From Flavobacteriales bacterium (GTDB taxonomy: Bacteria; Bacteroidota; Bacteroidia; Flavobacteriales_F; PHOS-HE28), in assembly GCA_016703005.1 (NCBI GenBank), contig JADJCX010000001.1:186001-250000 (forward strand): a DNA stretch of 64,000 nucleotides, in the 5' to 3' direction. The notes under the pieces were generated by a model, which had not been told where the DNA came from, searched no databases, and worked only from the letters and a program-made list of their open reading frames with translations. Shown here one piece after another: positions 54,180 to 62,501 of this stretch (position 1 is its first letter; each line of letters opens with the position of its first letter). Position numbers and translations under genes: made by a program.

Positions 54180-55148
54180 ATGTCATCGAATGCGCGCAAT
54201 AGGGTCTGTGATCTGTTCGGGATCCGATACCCTGTTGTGCAGGCAGGGATGATCTGGTGTAGCGGCTGGGAACTCGCCAGTGCTGTGGCCAATGCAGGCG
54301 GATTGGGCCTCATTGGGAGTGGGAGCATGTATCCTGATGTGCTTCGGGATCACATCCGCAAGTGCAAAGCGGCAACCAACAAGCCGTTCGGGGTTAACGT
54401 GCCGCTGCTTTACCCAAGCGTGGAGGAGCACATGGCCACCATTATTTCGGAAGGCGTGAAGGTTGTTTTCACGAGCGCCGGTGATCCCGGAGCTTGGACA
54501 GGAAAGCTGAAGGAGCACGGTATCACAGTGGTGCACGTGGTCAGCAGCGTGAAGTTCGCGCGGAAGGCCGTCAAAGCGGGTATTGATGCTGTGGTGGGCG
54601 AGGGCTTCGAAGCCGGTGGTCATAACGGTCGTGAGGAGACGACCACCCTTGTGCTCATTCCCATGTTGCGGGATGCGGTCGACGTCCCCCTCATAGCAGC
54701 GGGTGGTATCGCCGATGGCCGGGCCATGTTGGCGGCGATGGCCTTGGGCGCGGATGGCGTGCAGGTGGGCAGTCGCTTCGTTGCCAGTGAGGAAAGCAGT
54801 GGGCACGCGGCATTTAAGAACAAGGTAGTGACCAGCGTCGAAGGCGATACGGTACTCACCCTCAAGGAACTGGCCCCTGTACGATTGATAAAGAACGACT
54901 TCTACAAAACAGTGCAGGAAGCCTATGCCCGTAGCGCCAGTGTTGATGAACTGAAGCAGGTTCTGGGCCGGGCCCGCGCCAAACGAGGCATGTTCGAGGG
55001 CGACCTGGACCAAGGCGAACTGAAGATCGGCCAAGTGAGCGCTGCCCTGGATGACATACTTCCGGCTAAGGAGATCATCGAGCGGTTGATAGACGAATAC
55101 AGGACCGGTCTGAGCAGGATGGAGGGTTTGCCCCGCTTTGAAGGATGA
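54180..55148 (+). CDS. NAD(P)H-dependent flavin oxidoreductase (nitronate monooxygenase/FabK-like)
   Basis: A 322-residue FMN-binding TIM barrel. It shows FGIRYPVVQAGMIWCSGWE, ANAGGLGLIGSGSM, the flavin-phosphate-binding EGFEAGGHNGREETTTLVLIP, and IAAGGIADGRAMLAAMALGA, followed by GVQVGSRFVASEES. These are shared by nitronate monooxygenase and enoyl-ACP reductase II (FabK), which cannot be separated by eye. The start at MSSNARN was chosen over a longer frame because it follows the promoter. Confidence 0.88.
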   Translation: MSSNARNRVCDLFGIRYPVVQAGMIWCSGWELASAVANAGGLGLIGSGSMYPDVLRDHIRKCKAATNKPFGVNVPLLYPSVEEHMATIISEGVKVVFTSAGDPGAWTGKLKEHGITVVHVVSSVKFARKAVKAGIDAVVGEGFEAGGHNGREETTTLVLIPMLRDAVDVPLIAAGGIADGRAMLAAMALGADGVQVGSRFVASEESSGHAAFKNKVVTSVEGDTVLTLKELAPVRLIKNDFYKTVQEAYARSASVDELKQVLGRARAKRGMFEGDLDQGELKIGQVSAALDDILPAKEIIERLIDEYRTGLSRMEGLPRFEG

Positions 55149-55203
55149 TAGCGGCAACACGCCGACCTTTGTCCCCGTCATCAGTTCGGCAACGATCGGG
55201 AGA

Positions 55204-57279
55204 ATGAAGCGTTGGTATCAGGTGCGTTTCCTATTCGTTTTGGTGGTTTCGCTATTGGCCGGTCAGGCCAGTGCCGTGATTTTGGATGCCCCCGTGCTGC
55301 ATTGCGCATCTGTGAATCTGGTCGGCGATGTGACGGTGACTTGGACCCCACCCGCCGATCCCGGCGGTGATTTCCAAGAGTATCAGTTGTACCACTGCGT
55401 TAATGGTGTGTGTACCCTTCAAACTGTGATCCCGGTATACGGTACCACGAGCTATTACCATCCTGGGGCTGGCGCCGACGCTGGTCCGCAGTGCTATTAC
55501 ATCACAGCGGTCTCCACGTCACCCCCCCCGAACACTTCAGTTCCAAGTGATACACTGTGCACCATTTTCCTTTCGGTTGGGCAAAGTGCTCCGTTGGGTA
55601 GCGCGGTGTTGGACTGGACGCCGCAGCATACCCCTCCGATCCCATCTGCGGGGGCGAACTATGGTATTTGGATGGAGTATCCTCAAGGCACTTGGAGCCA
55701 AGTGGCTTCCGTGGCCAACACGGTTCTTCACTACGAACACGTCATCGACATCTGCGGGGACTCGTTGACCTTCAGGGTAGGCTTGGTGGATGCGCTGGGC
55801 TGTGTGAGCTTCAGCAACCTTGCCGGGGATCAGTTCACCGATGCAGCGCCGCCGAGTGTGCCGGTGGTGCCAACCGTATCTGTGGACTCGTTGACATGCC
55901 TTACTACTGTGACGTGGGCACCGAGCCCCGAGCCTGACACCGATGGATACATCATGGTACTCGTTACCACGGGAGGCAACGTGGTGGTGGACACTGTTTG
56001 GGGTGGCACCAGCACCACCTTCATCTGGCCCGGTAGCGATCCATGCAGTGGATCCGAAAGTTGGGTCGTAGCTGCGTTCGATACGTGTTACTCAGGCAAT
56101 CCGAACCCGAGCCCGAACACCAGCGCCACCGGCGAGCCACACACTACCGTTTATGCAACCAACGCCTACGACGCGTGCGAGGCGGAGATCACCATCAGCT
56201 GGACCCAATATGAAGGTTGGGACGTGGCCAGCTATGAACTACACGCTCAAGTAGATGGCGGCCCATGGTATCTCTTGAGTATTCATGGCACGAACGAGTT
56301 CAGCACTGTGCACACTGGGGTCGATCCATTCAAAACCTACTGCTATGTCGTGAAGGCACGCGAAAGCGGCGGCATCAGGACATCGCTTAGCAACAAGACG
56401 TGTGTTACAACGAGCTATCCTGGCTTGCCTGCATTCAACTATCTGAGCAACGTTACCGTGGTGGTGGAGAACGAAGTGATGATCACCGATGAGGTGGACA
56501 TGAGCGCTGAAGTGAAGCGATACCATTTGGCCCGTAGCCAGAACGGCCTGCCGTTCGCGGTTGTGCAAAGTGTTGCGGGCAACATCGGCCCCACCATCAG
56601 CTTCACCGACACCGATGTCGAAACATCGGCCCGTAGCTACCGGTACCGGATCATCGTAGAGGACAGTTGCGGCACGATCACATTGACCAGCAACGAAGGG
56701 AATACCATTCACCTTACTGCGGAGGCAGGGCTCGACGGCATCAACAAGCTCCGCTGGAACGGATATGTAGGATGGGCCGGTGTGCCATCCGGGTTCAACA
56801 TCTATCGGAGCATCGCTGGTGGGCCGTTCTCGCTTCTTGCCACCAATCCTGCATCGCAGGCCGAACTTCTGGATGACGTCTCGGCTTTGTACGAAACGAA
56901 CGGCAACTTCTGCTATTACGTGGAGTGCTTGGAATCGGGGAACCCCGGAGGGGTCGATGCGGTATCCGTGAGCAACGTGGCATGCGCCGTTCAGCAAGAA
57001 CAATTTTGGGTTCCCAATGCGTTCATTGCAGGCGGGTACAACGACTCATTCATCCCCGTAACGGCTTACACCGATATCACCGGCTACGAACTCACCATCT
57101 TCAACCGTTGGGGTCAGCCGATCTGGACCACGAGCGATCGCTTCGAGGCGTGGGATGGGCGCATGGAAGGCAACTATGTGCCGCAAGGTGTGTATGGTTG
57201 GTACTGCACGTTCCGGAACGGATCCGGCCGGCAGTTCACCGATCGCGGCACAGTGACTTTCCTCTACGGCGTAGAGTAA
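55204..57279 (+). CDS. T9SS type B surface protein with fibronectin-like repeats
   Basis: A 691-residue secreted protein. The signal peptide is VRFLFVLVVSLLAGQASA. Several Fn3-like domains follow, with repeated VTVTWTPPADPGGDFQEYQL, TVTWAPSPEPDTDGYIMVL and ITISWTQYEGWDVASYELH patterns. The last ~90 residues form the gliding-motility-associated type B sorting domain: FWVPNAFIAGGYNDSFIPV, GYELTIFNRWGQPIW, WDGRMEGNYVPQGVYGWYC and a final TVTFLYGVE. It is exported by T9SS and probably is an adhesin. A C8 run (55522-55529) lies in the coding region. Confidence 0.88.
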   Translation: MKRWYQVRFLFVLVVSLLAGQASAVILDAPVLHCASVNLVGDVTVTWTPPADPGGDFQEYQLYHCVNGVCTLQTVIPVYGTTSYYHPGAGADAGPQCYYITAVSTSPPPNTSVPSDTLCTIFLSVGQSAPLGSAVLDWTPQHTPPIPSAGANYGIWMEYPQGTWSQVASVANTVLHYEHVIDICGDSLTFRVGLVDALGCVSFSNLAGDQFTDAAPPSVPVVPTVSVDSLTCLTTVTWAPSPEPDTDGYIMVLVTTGGNVVVDTVWGGTSTTFIWPGSDPCSGSESWVVAAFDTCYSGNPNPSPNTSATGEPHTTVYATNAYDACEAEITISWTQYEGWDVASYELHAQVDGGPWYLLSIHGTNEFSTVHTGVDPFKTYCYVVKARESGGIRTSLSNKTCVTTSYPGLPAFNYLSNVTVVVENEVMITDEVDMSAEVKRYHLARSQNGLPFAVVQSVAGNIGPTISFTDTDVETSARSYRYRIIVEDSCGTITLTSNEGNTIHLTAEAGLDGINKLRWNGYVGWAGVPSGFNIYRSIAGGPFSLLATNPASQAELLDDVSALYETNGNFCYYVECLESGNPGGVDAVSVSNVACAVQQEQFWVPNAFIAGGYNDSFIPVTAYTDITGYELTIFNRWGQPIWTTSDRFEAWDGRMEGNYVPQGVYGWYCTFRNGSGRQFTDRGTVTFLYGVE
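55522..55529 (+). repeat. C8 homopolymer inside the adhesin gene
   Basis: Encodes the proline run after VSTS, near residue 108 of the type B surface protein. A change of one base would truncate the protein. Confidence 0.7.
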
Positions 57280-57325
57280 TGACAAGGCATTTTCACCCGG
57301 TCCCCGCGACCATGGCGTATGGCGC

Positions 57326-58906
57326 ATGGATCCCTCGGGGGGGGGGGGAAACCAGGACATCGCCGATGTCACCGCGACCGTGGCGCATGGCGCCGCTTGC
57401 GCCCTCGCTTGCGGGGCCAGCTTGCCCGCCAGCAGCCAGCTCTCCCCGGACAAATTCGTTGGCGAAGGGCTCACGTACGACGATGTGCTATTAGTGCCTG
57501 CGTACAGCGAAGTGCTGCCACGCGATGTGGATATCCGCACCCGGCTATCGCGCAACATCGTGCTGAACGTTCCCATCGTCAGTGCCGCGATGGATACTGT
57601 CACAAGCGCGGAACTCGCGATCGCCATTGCGCAGCAAGGGGGCATCGGGGTCATCCACAAGAACCAAACGATCGCCGAGCAAGCTGCAGAGGTGCGGCGC
57701 GTGAAGCGCAGCGAGAGCGGAATGATACAGGACCCCGTGACACTGCACGAAGAAGCCCTTGTCGGCGACGCGCTGAAGTTGATGGCCGAAAACAAGATCG
57801 GTGGCATACCGGTGGTGAACGCCGCGGGCATGTTGGTGGGCATTGTCACCAACCGCGATCTGCGTTTCGAGAAGAAGATGGCCCGGCCAGTCGCCGAAGT
57901 GATGACCAAGGAGCACATCATTACCGCCAAGCCCGATACCACGATGGTGCAGGCGGAAGGGATCCTGCAGGAGCACAAGATCGAGAAGTTGCCGGTCGTC
58001 GACCCAACGGGAAAACTCGTTGGTCTCATCACCTATAAGGACATCATCAAGCTGAAGCAGCGTCCGAACGCGGCAAAAGACAAGCACGGACGCTTGCGCG
58101 TTGCAGCGGCCATCGGCGTTACATCAGACAGCTTGGATCGCGCCCATGCGCTGGTGGATGCCGGCGTGGATGCACTGGTCATAGACACCGCACACGGCCA
58201 TACGCGGGGTGTGATCGACATGACGAAGATGGTGAAGCAGGAATTCCCGGGCATCGATGTGATCGTGGGCAACATCGCCACCGCTGAGGCCGCGCGCGCA
58301 TTGGTAGATGCCGGTGCAGACGCGGTGAAAGTGGGCATCGGCCCGGGCAGCATTTGCACCACGAGGATCATTGCGGGTGTGGGTGTGCCGCAACTCACAG
58401 CGGTGATCGATTGCGCGAAGGCCATCGAAGGCAGTGGGGTACCCGTGATTGCCGATGGCGGCATCCGTTACACCGGCGATGTGGTGAAAGCCCTTGCTGC
58501 CGGTGCCGGCACGGTGATGATCGGTAGCATGTTCGCCGGCGTGGAGGAAAGTCCGGGTGAGACCATCATCTATGAAGGTCGCCGCTTCAAGACCTACCGC
58601 GGCATGGGCAGTATTGAAGCCATGCAACAGGGCAGCAAGGACAGGTACTTCCAGGACATGGAAGACGACATCAAGAAACTCGTCCCTGAAGGCATCAGTG
58701 GACGTGTGCCGTACAAGGGCAAACTGGCCGAGGTGGTGCACCAAGTGGTGGGCGGCCTGCGTGCGGGAATGGGTTACTGCGGGGCCAAGGACATGCCGGC
58801 GCTGAAACAGGCCAAGTTCATCCGCATCACGAGCGCTGGTGTGAAGGAGAGCCACCCGCACGATGTGTACATCACACGGGAGGCCTCGAACTACAGTCAC
58901 CTGTAG
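57326..58906 (+). CDS. guaB: Inosine-5'-monophosphate dehydrogenase
   Basis: Oxidises IMP to XMP, the committing step of GMP synthesis. Family motifs are VGEGLTYDDVLLVPAYSEV, two CBS domains (about 126-240 in the long form), the catalytic loop GPGSICTTRIIAGVG, and GGIRYTGDVVKALAAGAGTVMIG. The start is uncertain. The listed ATG gives 526 residues with 32 odd residues read through a G12 run. A TTG at 57422 gives 494 residues and puts the catalytic Cys at 312, near the usual ~305, so the shorter protein is likely the real one. It stands alone between two unrelated genes. Confidence 0.93.
   Translation: MDPSGGGGNQDIADVTATVAHGAACALACGASLPASSQLSPDKFVGEGLTYDDVLLVPAYSEVLPRDVDIRTRLSRNIVLNVPIVSAAMDTVTSAELAIAIAQQGGIGVIHKNQTIAEQAAEVRRVKRSESGMIQDPVTLHEEALVGDALKLMAENKIGGIPVVNAAGMLVGIVTNRDLRFEKKMARPVAEVMTKEHIITAKPDTTMVQAEGILQEHKIEKLPVVDPTGKLVGLITYKDIIKLKQRPNAAKDKHGRLRVAAAIGVTSDSLDRAHALVDAGVDALVIDTAHGHTRGVIDMTKMVKQEFPGIDVIVGNIATAEAARALVDAGADAVKVGIGPGSICTTRIIAGVGVPQLTAVIDCAKAIEGSGVPVIADGGIRYTGDVVKALAAGAGTVMIGSMFAGVEESPGETIIYEGRRFKTYRGMGSIEAMQQGSKDRYFQDMEDDIKKLVPEGISGRVPYKGKLAEVVHQVVGGLRAGMGYCGAKDMPALKQAKFIRITSAGVKESHPHDVYITREASNYSHL
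57337..57348. repeat. G12 homopolymer in the guaB leader
   Basis: Twelve consecutive G on the plus strand, within or just before the guaB 5' end. Two imperfect copies of GCGACC(A/G)TGGCG(T/C)ATGGCG flank it (around 57308 and 57373). Confidence 0.7.
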
Positions 58907-59064
58907 TTGAGCCTTAAGCGCCTTTCGCGCTCAGTTCATATTGACGCCTTAGTGGTCCGTTGGCCGGAGGCATAGCTGGCAAGCCCACCAAAAAATACCA
59001 GTATCCGGGTATTGTGGGAGCCGGTCGCGTGGTTGAGTTTCGCATCCGGCAATGCTGGTTCCGA

Positions 59065-59073
59065 CCCCCCCCC
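59065..59073. repeat. C9 homopolymer before the membrane protein gene
   Basis: Nine C's, seven bases upstream of the ATG at 59081, in a 174-base gap with no other evident feature. Confidence 0.6.
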
Positions 59074-59080
59074 TACAACC

Positions 59081-60265
59081 ATGCTCGACAATCCCTACCT
59101 CGATACGATCATCTGCATCGTACTCGTGTTCGCTCTATTGAGCATCCTCGTTAGCCTGATCGTGGAATGGTGGAACGCCAAGATCAAACAGCGCGGGGTT
59201 TTCCTGCAAATGATCGTGCGCCGCATCCTTCGCGACGACCTGAACCACGACTATGGATACCGCATTTACCAGCATCCCACCATCAACCGAATGCGGCGCG
59301 ATGGGAACAGCTATCCGTACTACATCAGTGCCGAAGCCTTCAGCACAGCGCTCATCGACACGATCGCCGAGGACGCGGCCAAGGACCGCTACGTGCTGAG
59401 CGAAGACGGAAAGACCGCCACCCGCGTGAATGCGTCCATGAACGATCCGCTCGGTGTGCGTTTCGTGGCAGGTGTGGTATCCATGAACGAAAGCCCCATG
59501 AAGCGGCTCTTCCTCAACTTCATCGATAGGAATAGCGGCCGGCAGGAAGGGGAATTCGATGTGCATGGTCTGAAAGCCGAGTTGGGCCGTTGGTTCGATG
59601 ATCACATGGATCGCGCGAGCGGCGAGTACAAATTGAAACTGAAGCCCAAGTTGATGGGCATCGGTATGCTCGTGGCCATTGTGCTCAACGTCGATTCCAT
59701 CCACTTGATGAAGGTGTTCATGCTGGATGAGCCACTACGCAATAGCACAGTAGCTGCAGCCGAAGCTGCGGCCGGCTCGTGGAGCGCCACCGAAGGCCTC
59801 CCTGATACGGTGCGCTACCGGGTGATAATGGATACTCTGGCCACCTTGCCGGACGGAACCACGATACGTACCGGTGGAAACGACACCACGGATCTAACGG
59901 TGGTGCGCCGCATCGTTAGTGCCGATAGCAGCACGGCTGGCAAGGATGCGGTGGAAGTGCTGGATCGGTTGAACCGAATGCAGTTACCGATGGGCTGGGA
60001 CAGGGCCGATGCACCGCTCAGTTGGTTCACGGGTCCTGAAGCCATGGCCGGGAAAACGAACAACCCGACCGAGGCAGCTCTGTTGCAATACTTCGACGAG
60101 CGCAACGAACCTGGGCTGAAGCAGTGCTTTCTGTGGATCATAGGGATCCTCATCACCGGATTCTCCCTTAGCCAAGGGGCGCCGTTCTGGTTCGCGACAT
60201 TGTTGAAACTTGTGAACATCCGGCGCGCCGGTGTGAAGCCGAAGAGCACGACCAACGCCGACTAA
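59081..60265 (+). CDS. Membrane protein of unknown function, operon partner of an amidohydrolase
   Basis: A 394-residue protein with an N-terminal helix (about 7-27), a second near 195-215 and one near the C terminus (about 350-375). The motif QGAPFWFATLLKLVNIR after the last helix is of the GxPFWF-LxKLVNxR type seen in several uncharacterised bacterial membrane proteins. The region between helices is mixed and soluble. A longer frame start at 59012 is weaker. It is three bases upstream of the amidohydrolase gene. Confidence 0.72.
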   Translation: MLDNPYLDTIICIVLVFALLSILVSLIVEWWNAKIKQRGVFLQMIVRRILRDDLNHDYGYRIYQHPTINRMRRDGNSYPYYISAEAFSTALIDTIAEDAAKDRYVLSEDGKTATRVNASMNDPLGVRFVAGVVSMNESPMKRLFLNFIDRNSGRQEGEFDVHGLKAELGRWFDDHMDRASGEYKLKLKPKLMGIGMLVAIVLNVDSIHLMKVFMLDEPLRNSTVAAAEAAAGSWSATEGLPDTVRYRVIMDTLATLPDGTTIRTGGNDTTDLTVVRRIVSADSSTAGKDAVEVLDRLNRMQLPMGWDRADAPLSWFTGPEAMAGKTNNPTEAALLQYFDERNEPGLKQCFLWIIGILITGFSLSQGAPFWFATLLKLVNIRRAGVKPKSTTNAD

Positions 60266-60268
60266 GCC

Positions 60269-61513
60269 ATGAGCCGCATCACCAACGCCCATACACACAT
60301 CTTCACCGGCAAGTTCGCGCCGGACTACTTCTTCAAGGTGGCTTTGCCCAAGGCCTTGCACGGCTGGGCCGATGAGGTCAAGGCAATGCTTGAAAGCCGG
60401 GGCATGCGCTGGTTGGTGCGGGGCATATCCCGTTCCACCGGCAAGAGCAACATGCAGCGGTATCTCAACTTCATCGAGACCGGCATGGAGGAATCGCAGG
60501 CGGATGTCTTCGGCAAGTTGCGCGGATCATACACGGCTTTGGGCAGCGACACACGGTTCGTCGTTCTTACACTGAACATGGACTACATGGGTTTGCAACG
60601 CAGCAGCCATCCCGGTATCGAGGACCAATTGAAGGAAGTGGAGGAGCTACGGCGCGACTATCCCGACACCGTGTTCCCGTTCGTGTGCGTCGATCCACGT
60701 CACAAGCAAGGGCAAGCGCTGGTGGATTGGGTGGCACCTATGCACCGCGACCTGAGGTTCTTCGGCATCAAGATGTACCCCGCTCTCGGATACTTCCCCT
60801 GCGACCCGCGACTAACGGAGCTGTACGCTTGGGCTGAAGCGAACGAGGTACCCATCATGACGCACTGCACGCGCGTTGGTGTGTTCTACACCGGCAGGCT
60901 GCGCGAAGTGGTGCCGAACGATTCGGCGCCGTGTCTTGACACCGGCGATCCGGCGAACCCCGTTGATCCGGAACTGGATGCCATCAACAAAAGGCTGAAC
61001 CGATTCATGTACAATGACTTCACCAGCGGCAAAGGCCAGAGCAAATACGGCTGCAACCTGTTCTTGAACCCGCGCAATTTCATACCGGTGCTCAACCGGT
61101 TCCCCAAACTGAAGATCTGCTTCGCGCACTTCGGTGGCGATGACGAGATCATGGGCGACCCGAAAAAGGTGCGCGAGCTCGGTCTCGATACCACGAACTT
61201 TCACACGGAGATCAAAGAACTGATGATGAAGTACGAGTACGTGTACACCGACATCAGCTACACGCTCTTCAACGACAAGGAGGAAGTGTACCAGCCGATA
61301 CGCGCAAGCATCAATGACCCGGTGATGGGTGGGCGTGTGCTCTTCGGAACGGACTACTACATGACGCTACAGGAAGCGCCGGAAGTCCAGCTCTGGCAGT
61401 TGTGCCAAACAAAATTGCAACCCGTGCTCTTCGAGAAGATCGCGGTCACCAATACCAGCGCATACCTGCGGAGCAAGTTCTTCCCTGATCCGGCCGGTAC
61501 TCGATTCGTTTGA
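60269..61513 (+). CDS. Amidohydrolase-family metal-dependent hydrolase
   Basis: A 414-residue protein with an amidohydrolase-2 (TIM-barrel) layout. The metal-binding start is ITNAHTHIFTGKFAP (HxH). Later come DLRFFGIKMYPALGYFP, VPIMTHCTRVGV, KICFAHFGGDD and RVLFGTDYYMTLQEAP, the expected His, His and Asp ligands at strand ends. The substrate is unknown. The preceding membrane protein suggests that it works at or near the membrane. It ends nine bases before the convergent secreted-protein gene. Confidence 0.85.
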   Translation: MSRITNAHTHIFTGKFAPDYFFKVALPKALHGWADEVKAMLESRGMRWLVRGISRSTGKSNMQRYLNFIETGMEESQADVFGKLRGSYTALGSDTRFVVLTLNMDYMGLQRSSHPGIEDQLKEVEELRRDYPDTVFPFVCVDPRHKQGQALVDWVAPMHRDLRFFGIKMYPALGYFPCDPRLTELYAWAEANEVPIMTHCTRVGVFYTGRLREVVPNDSAPCLDTGDPANPVDPELDAINKRLNRFMYNDFTSGKGQSKYGCNLFLNPRNFIPVLNRFPKLKICFAHFGGDDEIMGDPKKVRELGLDTTNFHTEIKELMMKYEYVYTDISYTLFNDKEEVYQPIRASINDPVMGGRVLFGTDYYMTLQEAPEVQLWQLCQTKLQPVLFEKIAVTNTSAYLRSKFFPDPAGTRFV

Positions 61514-61522
61514 GGGCCGCGC

Positions 61523-62293
61523 TCACATCTTCACGAACCGCGCCGTGCGTTGCGCGCCAGCACCGTTGCACACCACTGTGTAAGTGCCAACGGCAAGGTG
61601 TTGCACATTGATCGTGGCGTTCGCTGCAAACACCACTTGCTGTGCGGCGACGCGTCCATCCGATGCGATCACGAGCAGTTCCATGCGCTCAGTGGTTCCT
61701 GTGCGAACGGTGATCATCTCAATCGTCAACGCGGGAATGATGGAGAGCGCCGGTAGCGCCAACTCATTGACCCCATCAGGACTGCCACCACCGATCACCA
61801 CATTGTCGATCACGTACGCACTGCCCTGATCATCATCCAGGATCACATACGCGATCAAGGAGCCGGAAGACGTCAATTCAACCGTATCTGGGCTCACGCT
61901 GTACACACTGTCCAACAGCACACCGCCCTCATCAAACGCTTTAGCAATGATGTAGTCGAGTTCGCTGTTCACAGGATTGGTGAACCACACCGAACCAACC
62001 GGAACATGGGTGGTGCCGTTCAGCGGGTCCACGAAGTCCATGCGCAGTTCGCCGTACCAATCGTAGCTGTGGAGAACACTGGTATATGCACCGATGCCGT
62101 AATCATAAGTCTGCGGCGCGGTAAGAACCCCGTTACTGCTGAAGACCACCCCGCACGCTTGGAACTGGTTCGTGATATCCGTTCCGCTCGTGATGCCTTC
62201 GAAGTTGAGGGTGTCGCACTGCGCTGCGGCGTTCGAGGGGCTGAGGAGGGTCGAAAAGAGCAGTGCGGTAATGGCGAGTACGGGAGTCTTCAT
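61523..62293 (-). CDS. Secreted protein with T9SS type A-like sorting domain
   Basis: A 256-residue protein. Signal peptide MKTPVLAITALLFSTLLSPSNAAAQ, then a beta-sandwich-like region (DTLNFEGITSGTDITNQF, GVVFSSNGVLTAP, YGELRMDFVDPLNGTTHVPV, YVIDNVVIGGG) like PEP-CTERM/CBM-like jelly rolls. The last ~70 residues look like a T9SS type A domain: TGTTERMELLVIASDGRVAAQ, NVQHLAVGTYTVVCNG and a final RFVKM. The start was taken at the signal peptide; the frame extends upstream without support. Confidence 0.8.
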   Translation of the reverse strand: MKTPVLAITALLFSTLLSPSNAAAQCDTLNFEGITSGTDITNQFQACGVVFSSNGVLTAPQTYDYGIGAYTSVLHSYDWYGELRMDFVDPLNGTTHVPVGSVWFTNPVNSELDYIIAKAFDEGGVLLDSVYSVSPDTVELTSSGSLIAYVILDDDQGSAYVIDNVVIGGGSPDGVNELALPALSIIPALTIEMITVRTGTTERMELLVIASDGRVAAQQVVFAANATINVQHLAVGTYTVVCNGAGAQRTARFVKM

Positions 62294-62416
62294 GGGTAGG
62301 TGGTTTTGCACGGGGAAGGTAGGGCGCGATAGCCAACGGGCCCGCGACCTGTCCCAGCAGGTAAACTTCGATCTTTTTAACTGCCTTATTGCCAGTGGCC
62401 CGCAAGCGATCCCGGT

Positions 62417-62425
62417 TAGATTTGG
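62417..62425 (+). promoter_or_regulatory. Putative promoter -7 element of the prolyl isomerase gene
   Basis: Reads TAGATTTGG, 76 bases before the ATG. A C8 run (62438-62445) follows in the predicted leader. Confidence 0.4.
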
Positions 62426-62501
62426 CACCCTTTTGCACCCCCCCCGCTGCCTTCCATGTCAGTGAGGGTGAAGACCAACGAAGACCTCAACCCTACTAGT
62501 G

